A DNA stretch of 64,000 nt, taken from Gallionella sp963842555. GTDB taxonomy: Bacteria; Pseudomonadota; Gammaproteobacteria; Burkholderiales; Gallionellaceae. The position numbers and the translations under genes were made by a program. Each line of letters opens with the position of its first letter. The first letter of the stretch is position 1. The notes beneath the pieces are model-generated. The model searched no databases. It was not told where the DNA came from and saw nothing but the letters and a program-made list of their open reading frames with translations. This document shows, piece after piece, positions 1 to 8,106 of the stretch. Location of the stretch: assembly GCA_963842555.1 (NCBI GenBank), contig CAWJHB010000001.1:1-64000 (forward strand), given 5' to 3'.

Positions 1-318
1 CGTCGGCTTTAGGGGAACTTGAATTCATAGCCGACCATCCCTTTCTAAACTTAAGCGCGTGATATCGTAAATTCCCACTACATCAGGATGCCCCAGTCTG
101 ACGTCTTAGCGAAGAGGCCACTTGGTGTCAATAGCAGAAGCTCACCCCTGTTCACATATTATCTATGCGTAAATTCGATTTAGCGGGCACTTCAAATAGC
201 TTAATTGACAGGCGTTTCGACACGTTATCTGGACATTGTGGATTTACCACTCCTATGTCAATTTCTATTTCTCAGGTAGTACATTGATTATTTTCATGTG
301 GACTAAAACGTCATGTTC

Positions 319-606
319 TTAATAAAACGGGCTGCCGCGTAATGAAAGGTGTTCATGACTATCCGGCAGGATTTTTTCTCCAAGCCACTTCCACTCGACA
401 GGCAAACAAATTTTAGAGGCTGCATCTATAGGAAAATCTGACTTTACAACTCCTATGGCTTTTATTTCCAAACCGGATTCAGAAGCACCGTGTTTGATGA
501 AAACAATGTCTTCATCGCGGATTGGAGAAGCAGTGTCTTGATGGTCAATTTTGCCATCAATAGAGTGTGGAACGCACGCAATTATTAACATATCTGCCAT
601 GTTCAT
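319..606 (-). CDS. small hypothetical protein
   Basis: Encodes 95 residues from the ATG at 604-606, which has an AAGGAG ribosome site six bases upstream (613-618). An in-frame upstream start at 663 has no such site, so the shorter form is chosen. The C-terminal half (AIGVVKSDFPID, then LPVEWKWLGEK) resembles a short segment seen in proteins linked to modification-dependent restriction, but the protein ends soon after it and I cannot assign a family. It stands alone: the next gene on this strand starts about 500 bases upstream, and the first 318 bases of the window hold nothing I recognise. Function unknown; the gene itself is probably real. Confidence 0.55.
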   Translation of the reverse strand: MNMADMLIIACVPHSIDGKIDHQDTASPIRDEDIVFIKHGASESGLEIKAIGVVKSDFPIDAASKICLPVEWKWLGEKILPDSHEHLSLRGSPFY

Positions 607-746
607 TATCTTCTCCTTACGATATAGAAAGGTGGAGAGATGGCATACATTCAACACCCTCACGGTTTTCTTATAAATTGGTTAATGTCAATTATCGGAT
701 CGAATTTGAGGATACTTAGGTCTAGTTTCGTTTCTTTCCATTTCCA

Positions 747-1115
747 TCAGCCAGCCCAGCCGAATGAAGGATCACTGGCGTAAGGAGGGGTAGGTACGCC
801 TGCCAATCGAGATCCTTGACTGACCGGGCCTTTCGGGAATAGCTCATAGAGGTATCGACGCCCACCTTCATCAACGAAATCTTTCTCCAGAAGATGAATA
901 ACTTCTCGTGCACTTCCGGAACGTCCCCTCTCCCTATACAGGGTCCGCAAAGTATAAATCACATGCCAATGAGCTTCTGAGAGTTCTTCAATCCCCTCTT
1001 CTAGAGCCAGTTGCTTTACGGTCAGCGGGGACCAATGATCCAAACCATGCATATTTCCGTCTGGATCATGATCATGAAGTGCTTCATCGAAGATGGCGTT
1101 ATTGATGTCCAACAT
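747..1115 (-). CDS. DsrC/TusE-family protein without the C-terminal cysteine (RspA-like)
   Basis: 122 residues from the ATG at 1113-1115, with AAGGGAG five bases upstream. The order of motifs is that of the DsrC/TusE family: HWSPLT near the N-terminus, EEGIEELSEAHW, LRTLYRERGR and YLYELFPKGPVSQGSRLAG. DsrC and TusE carry sulfur on a cysteine in the last residues, after a PxPxxC-type motif. Here that stretch reads PTPPYASDPSFGWAG with no cysteine, and there is none elsewhere in the protein. Members without cysteine have been grouped as RspA (regulatory sulfur-related protein), with no proven sulfur-relay role. The IS66 element begins about 88 bases upstream of the start and has probably cut off the native promoter. 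Confidence 0.75.
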   Translation of the reverse strand: MLDINNAIFDEALHDHDPDGNMHGLDHWSPLTVKQLALEEGIEELSEAHWHVIYTLRTLYRERGRSGSAREVIHLLEKDFVDEGGRRYLYELFPKGPVSQGSRLAGVPTPPYASDPSFGWAG

Positions 1116-1195
1116 GGCGGCTCCCTTCTCGATTGAAGTGTGGTGTTCCAGAATAACGGTGGTGCGCCAAACCACTTCAAATTGCATTCGTATTA

Positions 1196-1203
1196 TGCAT
1201 ATC
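1196..1203. repeat. left target-site duplication of the IS66 element (TGCATATC)
   Basis: TGCATATC directly abuts the left inverted repeat and recurs exactly at 3663-3670. Eight bases is the normal duplication length for IS66. Confidence 0.9.
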
Positions 1204-1242
1204 GTAAGCGTCCAACCGCGCCACCTGTTCAGTTGAGCCAGA

Positions 1243-2811
1243 TTATGCAGCAGGTTTGATGGGCAGGAGTTCGTCGATGCGACGCATAGTCCAGACGGGA
1301 AGTTTTTCCAGTGTATCTTTGAGCCAGGCAGAAGGTTCGATGCCGTTCAGTTTGGCAGTGGCGAACAAGCTTTGGATGGCGGCTGCCCATTTACCGGCCC
1401 GTTCACTCCCCGCGAACAACCAATTCTTCTTGCCAATGGCAATCGGGCGGATGGCATTTTCCACCGGGTTGTTGTCGATGGGTAAGTTACCCGTTTGCGC
1501 ATAGCGAATCAGACTTGCCCAGCGATTCAGGCTGTAGTCGATCGCACGTGCCAAGCCGCTACCGTCCGCAGTCGTAACGCGCAAATGGATCAGCCACTCA
1601 TGCATCTCAGCCAGAATTGGTAGACTGTGTTGCTGACGATGCAGCATCCGAGCAGATTGATCCATCTCCCGGGATTGCTCTTCCACCGCATACAAACTGG
1701 CGATACGCTTCAATGCCTCTGCAGCCTGTGGATGCGCACCACTGACCTGAAGATCAAAGAACTTACGTCGGGCATGCGCCCAGCAGCCCAGCTCGGTGAT
1801 GGCAAATACGGCATCAGCGGCAAACATTTTCTTATAGCCCCCGTAGTCATCGACCATGAGACTACCTTGCCAGCCATGCAGGAAGTCTCTGGCATGCTGA
1901 CCCGAACGACTGCTCTGGTAATCGAACACCACGATCGGCGGACCGGTATCCAGATCATTGCTGCGATAACTCCACAGATATGCTCGGCGGGTCTTGCCTG
2001 CTCCGGGATCCAGTTGTTTGACCGGCGTCTCGTCGGCATGTAACACCGTTCGCTGCTTGAGCAGTTCCATTAGCCTGTCCGCCAGCGGTTGCAGGGCAAA
2101 GCCCATGCGACCGATCCATTCACTCATGGTGCTGCGTGACAGGTTGACCTGCTGCCGGGTTGCGATCTGCTCCAATCGATAAAGGGGCAAGTGATCCAGA
2201 TACTTGCTGGTGGCAACCCAAGCCAACAAACCCGGGGCGGCCAGTGAACCGTCAATCACCGCAGGCGCGACTGGCGCTGCCGTGATGGTTTCGCACTGGC
2301 GGCAGGCATACTGGGGGCGGATATGACGGACTACAAAGAAGCGTGCCGGTTCGATATCCAGTTGTTCGCTAACATCCTCGCCGATCTTGACCAGTTCGGA
2401 CTGGCAAGCTGCACAGGTACAGGTTTCCGGTTCATGACGTACCTCAACACGTTCCAGATGTTCAGGTAGCACCTGACGCCCGGCACGACTTCTCGGGACG
2501 GCGGGTACAGGCAACTTGAGTTCTGATTCGACGGCGGCGATGTCCTGAGCGATATCCTCTTCGAACAATGAGCGCTGTTCTGCGCTCATTGCTTCGCTCT
2601 TGACCCCGTAGCGGATGCGGCGCAGATAAGCGACTTCCTGAACCAGTGCCTGAATCTTGATGTCTTGGGAACGGATAGTTGAAGCCTGAGAATTGATGAG
2701 CTCGGTCAGTCGAATGAATTCGGCGTCCGAGGCGTGAATCGGAGGGGGCAAAACACTACCAGCAAGTTCTGGAATATCGATTGAAACAGCCGTTTTATTC
2801 AGTGAATTCAT
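1243..2811 (-). CDS. tnpC: IS66-family transposase TnpC
   Basis: 522 residues, normal for the IS66 DDE transposase. In order: a leucine-zipper-like N-terminal segment (about 30-75), a zinc-finger region with CTCAACQ and YACRQCE cysteine pairs (about 130-180), then the DDE domain with HADETPVK, MVDDYGGY and NNPVENAIRP carrying the two aspartates and the glutamate, and the short IS66 C-terminal extension. No frameshift or stop interrupts it. It is the last gene of the element, about 70 bases downstream of tnpB, and ends 39 bases inside the left inverted repeat. Confidence 0.95.
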   Translation of the reverse strand: MNSLNKTAVSIDIPELAGSVLPPPIHASDAEFIRLTELINSQASTIRSQDIKIQALVQEVAYLRRIRYGVKSEAMSAEQRSLFEEDIAQDIAAVESELKLPVPAVPRSRAGRQVLPEHLERVEVRHEPETCTCAACQSELVKIGEDVSEQLDIEPARFFVVRHIRPQYACRQCETITAAPVAPAVIDGSLAAPGLLAWVATSKYLDHLPLYRLEQIATRQQVNLSRSTMSEWIGRMGFALQPLADRLMELLKQRTVLHADETPVKQLDPGAGKTRRAYLWSYRSNDLDTGPPIVVFDYQSSRSGQHARDFLHGWQGSLMVDDYGGYKKMFAADAVFAITELGCWAHARRKFFDLQVSGAHPQAAEALKRIASLYAVEEQSREMDQSARMLHRQQHSLPILAEMHEWLIHLRVTTADGSGLARAIDYSLNRWASLIRYAQTGNLPIDNNPVENAIRPIAIGKKNWLFAGSERAGKWAAAIQSLFATAKLNGIEPSAWLKDTLEKLPVWTMRRIDELLPIKPAA

Positions 2812-2882
2812 TGGGTTGAATTATACCACGCACCCATCCGTAATGCACTAAATTAGCAGGGTAAATAGGCTGGATTTATGTG

Positions 2883-3221
2883 CTAAACCCGCCAGATATC
2901 CGAAGGCTTTGCACACAATCTTTGCCAGTCCACTCCGATGGTCAGCCAACTCCACTGTTCGGCACTCATCCGGAACAAGGTGTCATCCGGACTCGGCCAG
3001 CGGAATCGCCCCTTGTGCAATCGGCGATGACATAGCCAGACACCGGTGCCATCCCAGATCAGCAACTTGAGGCGTGAGTAATTGCGATTGGTGAATCCAT
3101 AGGCCGTGCCATCACAGGGGGAACGACCATCGATCTGCTGAATCAATTGTGACAGGTGATCGATACCACAGCGCATGTCCACCGGTGCCCGGTGCAGGAA
3201 TACCTGTTCCGGCTGGATCAT
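2883..3221 (-). CDS. tnpB: IS66 accessory protein TnpB (Orf2)
   Basis: 112 residues from an ATG (3219-3221) that overlaps the tnpA stop as ATGA, the translational coupling typical of IS66. The family signature VDMRCGIDHLS lies near the N-terminus, followed by LLIWDGTGVWLCHRRLHKGRFRW in shortened form as WDGTGVWLCHRRLHKGRF. TnpB is needed for IS66 transposition together with TnpA and TnpC, but its biochemical role is unclear. A longer in-frame start at 3251 lies inside tnpA and is less likely. Intact. Confidence 0.92.
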   Translation of the reverse strand: MIQPEQVFLHRAPVDMRCGIDHLSQLIQQIDGRSPCDGTAYGFTNRNYSRLKLLIWDGTGVWLCHRRLHKGRFRWPSPDDTLFRMSAEQWSWLTIGVDWQRLCAKPSDIWRV

Positions 3222-3580
3222 TTGAGCCACACGTTTAACCAGTGGGCGCACATCTGTGCCTGATTGCCAGGCCAGCGGATATTGATGTGCGTAGCGTTCT
3301 TGGTCAGATTGATCTCGATTGCCTCACTGCATGCGGTATCCATATCGGGTCTTGGAGGCAATTCGACTTGTACGGGAACCAGCCTGGAAGGTTCGCTTGT
3401 GACTGGTACTGGCAATTCATTCCGATACTGCTTGATCCATCGGCGCAGCAGGTTGGCATTGACGCCGTGTGCCAGCGCGATTCCTGAAACCGATACCCCA
3501 GGTTGGCATAGTGCGGCCAGTCCTTGCTTGAATTCAGGTGTGTGTTTGCGACGGCGAGGCGTCGGATGTGTAGTGCTCAT
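3218..3580 (-). CDS. tnpA: IS66 accessory protein TnpA (Orf1)
   Basis: 120 residues from the ATG at 3578-3580. The N-terminal half has the helix-turn-helix of IS66/IS3 Orf1 proteins (RRRKHTPEFKQGLAALC, then GVSVSGIALAHGVNANLLRRW), which probably recognises the inverted repeats. The C-terminal half is a variable linker. It is the first gene of the element and overlaps tnpB by four bases. The alternative start at 3610 would lie in a strong hairpin (3585-3611) and is not preferred. Confidence 0.9.
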   Translation of the reverse strand: MSTTHPTPRRRKHTPEFKQGLAALCQPGVSVSGIALAHGVNANLLRRWIKQYRNELPVPVTSEPSRLVPVQVELPPRPDMDTACSEAIEINLTKNATHINIRWPGNQAQMCAHWLNVWLK

Positions 3581-3584
3581 AATA

Positions 3585-3611
3585 AGTGTCCACCAGAAAT
3601 AGGTGGACACT
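3585..3611. promoter_or_regulatory. 10-bp perfect inverted repeat in the tnpA leader
   Basis: AGTGTCCACC at 3585-3594 pairs with GGTGGACACT at 3602-3611 across a 7-base loop. It sits just upstream of the tnpA start. A hairpin here could stop transcripts entering from outside from translating tnpA, as in other insertion sequences; that role is inferred. Confidence 0.55.
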
Positions 3612-3662
3612 ATGCTCTTAGCTTTCGCTTACCGAATCAATGTGGAGCGGCTGGACGCTTAC

Positions 3663-3670
3663 TGCATATC
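3663..3670. repeat. right target-site duplication of the IS66 element (TGCATATC)
   Basis: Exact copy of the 8 bases at 1196-1203, immediately outside the right inverted repeat. Confidence 0.9.
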
Positions 3671-4200
3671 CGAGTGATTTAGTCCAGTATTATTAATGCT
3701 TTAGGGTGGCTAAATGACCGTAACTGAACACGCAATATGAATCGACCCCGAAACACTACACCAGCCTAAAATTAAGACTACCAAGGAGGTGTTCATGCGC
3801 AGCAAACGTTATCACAGCAGGTCCACGGTCTGTTTGCTCGGCTTTTGCCCAAGACTGAGGGCCTAGGCGAACTGACCCTGGGAGGGATTAAGGACGGGAA
3901 TAGTTCTAGGCATTATTGATTAGAATATTTTTATGTTGTTATTGCAAAGCCCTTCATGCCCGTCACAGAAAGCGATACCGAAGGAATCCCACGCAGATCA
4001 CCCAGCGTTGAGCTGGGATCTAGCGCTTTGACAGCCGATTTGACCGCAAGCTAATGGCGGTTTGTTCCACCCCCACTCCGGAAAGCGTTACACGCCATTT
4101 AGTATTACGGCGAATGAAAAACTATACGGATGATGCAATTTCTGTGTTTTGTGCAACCTCTGCCAATTGTGGTCATTCAGCATGAGGATCAAATCCAATT
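3671..4200. other. 530 bp without a recognisable gene
   Basis: The only coding-like signal is a 23-codon ORF at 3795-3866 on the plus strand, which has a strong AAGGAGG site (3783-3789) and a basic start (MRSKRYHSR). It looks like the head of a lost gene rather than a working peptide. Nothing else is seen before the torF regulatory region. Confidence 0.35.
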
Positions 4201-4202
4201 GC

Positions 4203-4248
4203 GCACCGCGGCGGTGCCCAGGACTGTAATCACGCTATTTGTTGGTGC
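4203..4248 (+). promoter_or_regulatory. NtrC-type enhancer: one perfect and one weak site
   Basis: GCACC-N5-GGTGC at 4203-4217 matches the NtrC dyad exactly in both half-sites. A second, weak site (only the right half GGTGC is conserved) covers 4234-4248, 31 bp away centre to centre, that is three helical turns, on the same DNA face. Both lie 60-95 bp upstream of the sigma-54 promoter of torF, the normal enhancer distance. Confidence 0.65.
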
Positions 4249-4302
4249 GCATATTTTGCATGGAGGTTATCTAACCTACTGTTTTATCGCGACTGATAGC
4301 TA

Positions 4303-4318
4303 TGGCACACAATATGCT
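4303..4318 (+). promoter_or_regulatory. sigma-54 (RpoN) promoter of torF
   Basis: TGGCAC-N5-ATGCT, differing from the consensus TGGCAC-N5-TTGCW at one position, with exact -24/-12 spacing. It predicts transcription from about 4329, 67 bases upstream of the torF start. The NtrC-like dyads upstream make this a typical nitrogen-limitation promoter. Confidence 0.75.
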
Positions 4319-4395
4319 CAACAGTAATACGGGTTTATTTGATCGTAATACTGATTTGTTCACCCTATTTTAATTTAACCTTAAAGGAAGGCATT

Positions 4396-5184
4396 ATGAT
4401 GAAAAGCAAACTGTTGAACTCATTGATCCTGACAGCATTGGCAGTGCCCAGCCTCGCAATGGCTGCGGATGCAGCTCCCACACCAGCCGTTACTGCAAAC
4501 GTGGGCTGGGTCAGCAATTATTTAGTTCGCGGCATTTCACAAACTGTAGGTAAACCGGCTATGCAGGGTGGTTTCGATTATGCCCATGCCAGCGGTTTTT
4601 ATGCCGGCGTATTTGGATCCAATGTCGCCTGGATCGCCGGGCCAGGGGCGGCAACCGGAACAGCCAGTCTGGAAACGGATACCTACCTAGGCATCAGGAA
4701 CAGTTTTGCCACAGACTATAGTTACGATGTGGGCTTAATACGCTACAATTATTTCGGCTCGTACACACCCGCTGCAGGCTTTACCAAGGCAGATACCAAC
4801 GAAATGTATGGTTCCATCGGATACAAGTGGTTATCGGCCAAACTCTCCTATGCACTGGGAAGTTTCCTGACCGTGCCAAGCGCTACCGGCACTACCTATC
4901 TGGAAGTGAATGCGAATTATCCAGTGGGAGACACAGGCTATACCCTCGGCGCACACTACGGCCACCAAAAATATAAAGGAACTCCAGCTGATCAATTGGT
5001 TGCGAGCGATTTGGATCCTTCCTACTCCGATTACAAGTTGAGCATCACCAAGGACTTTGGCAACGGATATGTCGTTGGTTTGGCATATAGCAACACCAAC
5101 GCTGCAGCAGGAGGGTATTACACTGTCAATGGCACAAATTGGGCTAAAAGTGCTGCAGTGGCGTCTGTGGTCCACTCGTTCTGA
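4396..5184 (+). CDS. torF: TorF-family putative porin (TIGR02001 type)
   Basis: 262 residues from the ATG at 4396, eight bases after AAAGGAAG. A signal peptide (KSKLLNSLILTALAVPSLAMAA, cleavage near residue 23) leads into a mature protein rich in alternating aromatic and small residues, as in a small outer-membrane beta-barrel. The opening motif NVGWVSNYLVRGISQT is diagnostic of this family, and the protein ends in SVVHSF with the terminal Phe that beta-barrel assembly needs. In many betaproteobacteria the gene precedes glnK and amtB, suggesting a role under nitrogen limitation. Here it has a sigma-54 promoter with an NtrC site, and a decayed PII gene follows. Confidence 0.88.
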   Translation: MMKSKLLNSLILTALAVPSLAMAADAAPTPAVTANVGWVSNYLVRGISQTVGKPAMQGGFDYAHASGFYAGVFGSNVAWIAGPGAATGTASLETDTYLGIRNSFATDYSYDVGLIRYNYFGSYTPAAGFTKADTNEMYGSIGYKWLSAKLSYALGSFLTVPSATGTTYLEVNANYPVGDTGYTLGAHYGHQKYKGTPADQLVASDLDPSYSDYKLSITKDFGNGYVVGLAYSNTNAAAGGYYTVNGTNWAKSAAVASVVHSF

Positions 5185-5197
5185 TAAGCGGAAATCG

Positions 5198-5216
5198 GGG
5201 GGTTAGTTTTACCCCC
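5198..5216 (+). terminator. weak hairpin after torF
   Basis: GGGGGT and ACCCCC form a 6-bp stem with a 7-base loop just after the torF stop. No T-run follows, so it may protect the 3' end rather than terminate. Confidence 0.35.
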
Positions 5217-5233
5217 ACCATATGAATAGGCGA

Positions 5234-5625
5234 ATGCTATCAAAAAAGGGCCGTCGCTATTCATCGAGCCGTTCAAGCTCGACGAGGTGCGTGAAGCCTT
5301 ATACGCCCTTTGGCGTGAAAGGCTTCACAGTCACCGAAGTCAAGAGCTTCGGCCGGTAAACAAAGGGCACGCAGAGTTGTAACGCGGTGCTGAGTATGTG
5401 GTGCATTTTCTGCATCAAGGTTGAACTGGAGGCTGCCATTAAAAACGAAATGCTCGATCGGGTCATAGAAGCGATCGAGCAGACGATTAATACATGAAAG
5501 ATCCGCAACGGCAGAATTGGTAGCCATACTTTAACCACCAGGCAGGCAAAGTGCTGGAATATTAATCAGCGCATAAGAAGTAATACTGGGGTGAAGGTGC
5601 ACAAGACGAATCCCTAGTTGGCTGT
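5234..5625 (+). pseudogene. glnK: decayed PII signal protein gene (glnB/glnK)
   Basis: Read across frames, this stretch gives the PII sequence almost from end to end: IEPFKLDEVREALYAL, then after a one-base shift GVKGFTVTEVKSFGR, then GHAEL followed by TAA where the conserved uridylylated tyrosine codon belongs, then RGAEYVVHFL, a further shift, AAIKNEMLDRVIEAIEQTIN, and a stop. The last part (KIRNGRIG, RIRSNTG) still recalls the KIGDGKIF and RIRTGE motifs. At least two frameshifts and two stops make a functional product impossible. Its place 50 bp after torF is that of glnK in the torF-glnK-amtB cluster; amtB is missing. Boundaries are approximate. Confidence 0.85.
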
Positions 5626-5769
5626 TGCAATTCGGACTTGAATCAGCCAGTACCAGTCTCAACCGCCATGGATGACAGCTTCGTGAATACAGTACTGAAG
5701 TAAGTGCGTGACACAACCTCCCATCGGCGAGAGCCCGCAGGGAGACTGATTAGGATCGGGAGTTCATTT

Positions 5770-6780
5770 ATGGGTTCGCTAAGATTCCGCCATACCGATG
5801 GGATCCTTCCAAATCTGTCGGCAATCACCTATGCCCTGATCGGCTATGCAGTCGGGCTATGGCTGATGGCAACAGGTAGTATCGTGGTGGCAGTGATAGG
5901 TACACTGTGGTTCGCACACGCACTTATCATCGCGGCCTATTTATTCCACGAATTCGCCCACGACACAATATTTGCCCGCCATAAGTCTAATGAATGGGGT
6001 GGCGTATTGATGATGTGGCTTACCGGCAGTTGTTACGCACATTATGAGCAACTGCGACACAAACATATCCGTCACCATGTCGATCGTGCCGACGTTATCG
6101 GTCTGGATACCAAAGCAGTGTTACGTTCGGCTCCGCTTGCAGTGCAGCGTTCTGTAATCATACTGGAGTGGTGCTACGTTCCTGCAGTGGAATTGTTGAT
6201 GCATGCCTTTGTCATCGCGCTGCCATTTCTGCATAAGAAGCGCCGAGCCGAGCGTCGTCGAATGTTGACCATCCTGGTGATGCGCGGCATGGCCTTCGCA
6301 ACTCTGGGCTACGTTGCACCTCAGGCATTAGTACTTTATGTCATAGCTCACCTCATCATGATCACGGTGTTGCGATTTGCCGACGCCTTTCAGCACACCT
6401 ACGATGCTTATGTGATTCCGGAAACTGGAAAAGTCCCGGATGATAAATTACGCGACAAGCCTTACGAGCAGTCGAATACCTATTCGAATGTAGTCAGCCT
6501 GCGCTGGCCGGCACTTAATCTGTTGCTGCTCAATTTTCCCTATCACAATGCTCATCACGAGCAACTTGCGGTGCCATGGTATCGGTTGCCTGCGCTGCAT
6601 CACAAGTTATATGGGGACGTTCACCCTCAGGTCATACCGATGTCGAGGTTGCTGTCCCCTTTCCATCGTCATCGCGTGAAACGCATTTTGTCCGACACTT
6701 ATGGTGTGGTTGATACCGCTTCGGGTAAGGCTGGCGGATTTATTGGTGCCGTATCTGTCTCTTTTCTGACAGCAGTGTGA
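5770..6780 (+). CDS. membrane fatty acid desaturase-like protein
   Basis: 336 residues from the ATG at 5770, with GGGAG about eight bases upstream. Three histidine boxes of the diiron membrane desaturase superfamily are present: HEFAHD (about residue 61), HKHIRHH (about 97) and HNAHHE (about 259), separated by hydrophobic membrane segments. The fold would introduce a double bond or a hydroxyl into an acyl chain or another hydrophobic substrate, using O2. Substrate unknown. The stop is one base before the next small ORF, and a metallo-beta-lactamase follows, so the three are probably co-transcribed. An extension to 5704 lacks a good ribosome site. Confidence 0.8.
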   Translation: MGSLRFRHTDGILPNLSAITYALIGYAVGLWLMATGSIVVAVIGTLWFAHALIIAAYLFHEFAHDTIFARHKSNEWGGVLMMWLTGSCYAHYEQLRHKHIRHHVDRADVIGLDTKAVLRSAPLAVQRSVIILEWCYVPAVELLMHAFVIALPFLHKKRRAERRRMLTILVMRGMAFATLGYVAPQALVLYVIAHLIMITVLRFADAFQHTYDAYVIPETGKVPDDKLRDKPYEQSNTYSNVVSLRWPALNLLLLNFPYHNAHHEQLAVPWYRLPALHHKLYGDVHPQVIPMSRLLSPFHRHRVKRILSDTYGVVDTASGKAGGFIGAVSVSFLTAV

Positions 6781-6781
6781 G

Positions 6782-7030
6782 ATGACTACGCTCGCGCCCC
6801 TTCAGCAGCTGCAGTGGTTGGCCATCTCGGTCCTGCTTGCTGGCTCAGTATTTTGGGGCTGCTCCAGTGGCTACTCAAGGCTCTCGGCGTGGACCTCGTC
6901 CACGACAGTATTGTGCAAGTATCCTGACTTGCAGACGGTAGCGGTGGAAGGCTATGTCGCTGGCAGAGTCACCGACTCGCGAACCTTCGTAGTTCTGATC
7001 GAGAGTACACAAGGAGATACGATATCGTGA
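6782..7030 (+). CDS. small hypothetical protein between desaturase and hydrolase genes
   Basis: 82 residues with one hydrophobic N-terminal segment (about 11-28) ending in a cysteine (VFWGCSSG) that could be a lipoprotein or membrane anchor. It starts one base after the desaturase stop and overlaps the next gene's GTG as GTGA, so translational coupling is likely. Against a real product, a neighbouring frame gives a more natural hydrophobic stretch (LSILGLLQWLLKALGVDLV), so a frameshift within the gene is possible. No family recognised. Confidence 0.45.
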   Translation: MTTLAPLQQLQWLAISVLLAGSVFWGCSSGYSRLSAWTSSTTVLCKYPDLQTVAVEGYVAGRVTDSRTFVVLIESTQGDTIS

Positions 7031-7809
7031 CCCAAGTATTGCGTCTTTGGCCTCTGCTGACCGCCACTCACCGTTACGACAAATCGCTTTCCACCCGTAA
7101 CCATGGGCACGGACAGATCATTCAGGCTCCTATCCTTGCCTATCTCATCGAGACATCGAACGGGCGCATTCTGTTCGATGTAGGCTGTGACTATGCCAAA
7201 ATCAATGATCCGGTGCAGCGAGCGCACTATTACGATACTGAGAACTTTGCCTTTGGCGCTCCCGACATGCAGGAACCGCAGCGCCTGCCCCATCATCTCG
7301 CTCAGTTAGGGCTGAAGCCATCCGATGTGGACGTAGTGTTCCTGAGCCACCTGCATTTCGATCACGCTGGCGGACTGTGTGATGTTTGCGGGACAGAGGT
7401 ACATGTACAACACGACGAACTTGTCTCTGCATTTTCGGGCACAGATATCGCATACTTTGCGTCAGATTTCACGGGTAGCTATCCCTGGAAAACACAGCAC
7501 GGTGACTATGAGCTGGTGCCAGGCGTACGTGCTATCTCCACTCCAGGGCACACGGCGGGACAAATGTCATTGTGGATTGAGATGCCCAAAGGACCACCCG
7601 TGTTGCTGTGTGGAGATGCGGCTGACTTGACCGAAAATCTGAGCAAGGAAATCGCGCCCGGGCTATGTTGGCAAGACCGCGAGGACCTCGCTCTGGAAAG
7701 TATACGTAAACTAAAGCGGCTGGCGCATGAAGATCAGGCCCAGCTATGGCCCAATCACGACATGGCATTTTTTCAATCCCTAAAGCGATTCCCGTGCTAT
7801 CACGAGTAA
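7027..7809 (+). CDS. metallo-beta-lactamase-fold hydrolase, N-acyl homoserine lactonase-like
   Basis: 260 residues from GTG 7027, with AAGGAG 11 bases upstream. The zinc-binding pattern is complete: HLHFDHAGG (HxHxDH, about residue 104), GHTAGQ (about 178), the bridging aspartate in CGDAADL (about 198) and NHDMAF near the C-terminus. The N-terminal segment and spacing resemble the AiiA/AttM-type quorum-quenching lactonases, which open the lactone ring of N-acyl homoserine lactones. Other members of this fold hydrolyse unrelated esters and lactones, so the substrate is open. No luxI or luxR lies in the window. Partner of the upstream desaturase gene. Confidence 0.75.
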   Translation: MTQVLRLWPLLTATHRYDKSLSTRNHGHGQIIQAPILAYLIETSNGRILFDVGCDYAKINDPVQRAHYYDTENFAFGAPDMQEPQRLPHHLAQLGLKPSDVDVVFLSHLHFDHAGGLCDVCGTEVHVQHDELVSAFSGTDIAYFASDFTGSYPWKTQHGDYELVPGVRAISTPGHTAGQMSLWIEMPKGPPVLLCGDAADLTENLSKEIAPGLCWQDREDLALESIRKLKRLAHEDQAQLWPNHDMAFFQSLKRFPCYHE

Positions 7810-8106
7810 CTTGGAAATGTCGTTTTATCTGCCCGCTCGCTTGGCAAGGCAGTACCAAGCCCTGTACACCCGATGTCGGATCGGCTGCATTACCTTGGTG
7901 GAGAGAGCATAAACCTGGCACCAAGCGCTCATCACGATAGACGCGAGCGAGGATATGATCGATAAATGTCAGTATTGATTATGCCAGGGAGTCATTAGTC
8001 GACACTTCGTAAAAAGAGAAGAACGTGTCAATCCTGTATCACAAGCATGCAGACATTGTGGCAGATGAAAGAAAAAATACAGAAATCTATAAGAGAACAT
8101 ACAAGC

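Larger units (their letters stand above)
1204..3662 (-). mobile_element. complete IS66-family insertion sequence
   Basis: A 2,459-bp element with tnpA, tnpB and tnpC in the usual order on the minus strand. The ends are imperfect inverted repeats: the left end reads GTAAGCGTCCAACCGCGCCA and the right end, read inward, GTAAGCGTCCAGCCGCTCCA (18 of 20 match). It is flanked on both sides by the perfect 8-bp repeat TGCATATC (1196-1203 and 3663-3670). Intact ORFs, intact ends and an undecayed duplication all indicate a recent and possibly still mobile insertion. Removing the element and one copy of the repeat restores a continuous sequence upstream of the DsrC-like gene. Confidence 0.95.

Noticed and set aside
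1..318. Possible coding remnant at the left edge
   Set aside because: Short ORFs in several frames but nothing that I can link to a family.
4130..4327. 65-codon ORF upstream of torF
   Set aside because: It covers the NtrC and sigma-54 sites, has no ribosome site and no recognisable sequence.
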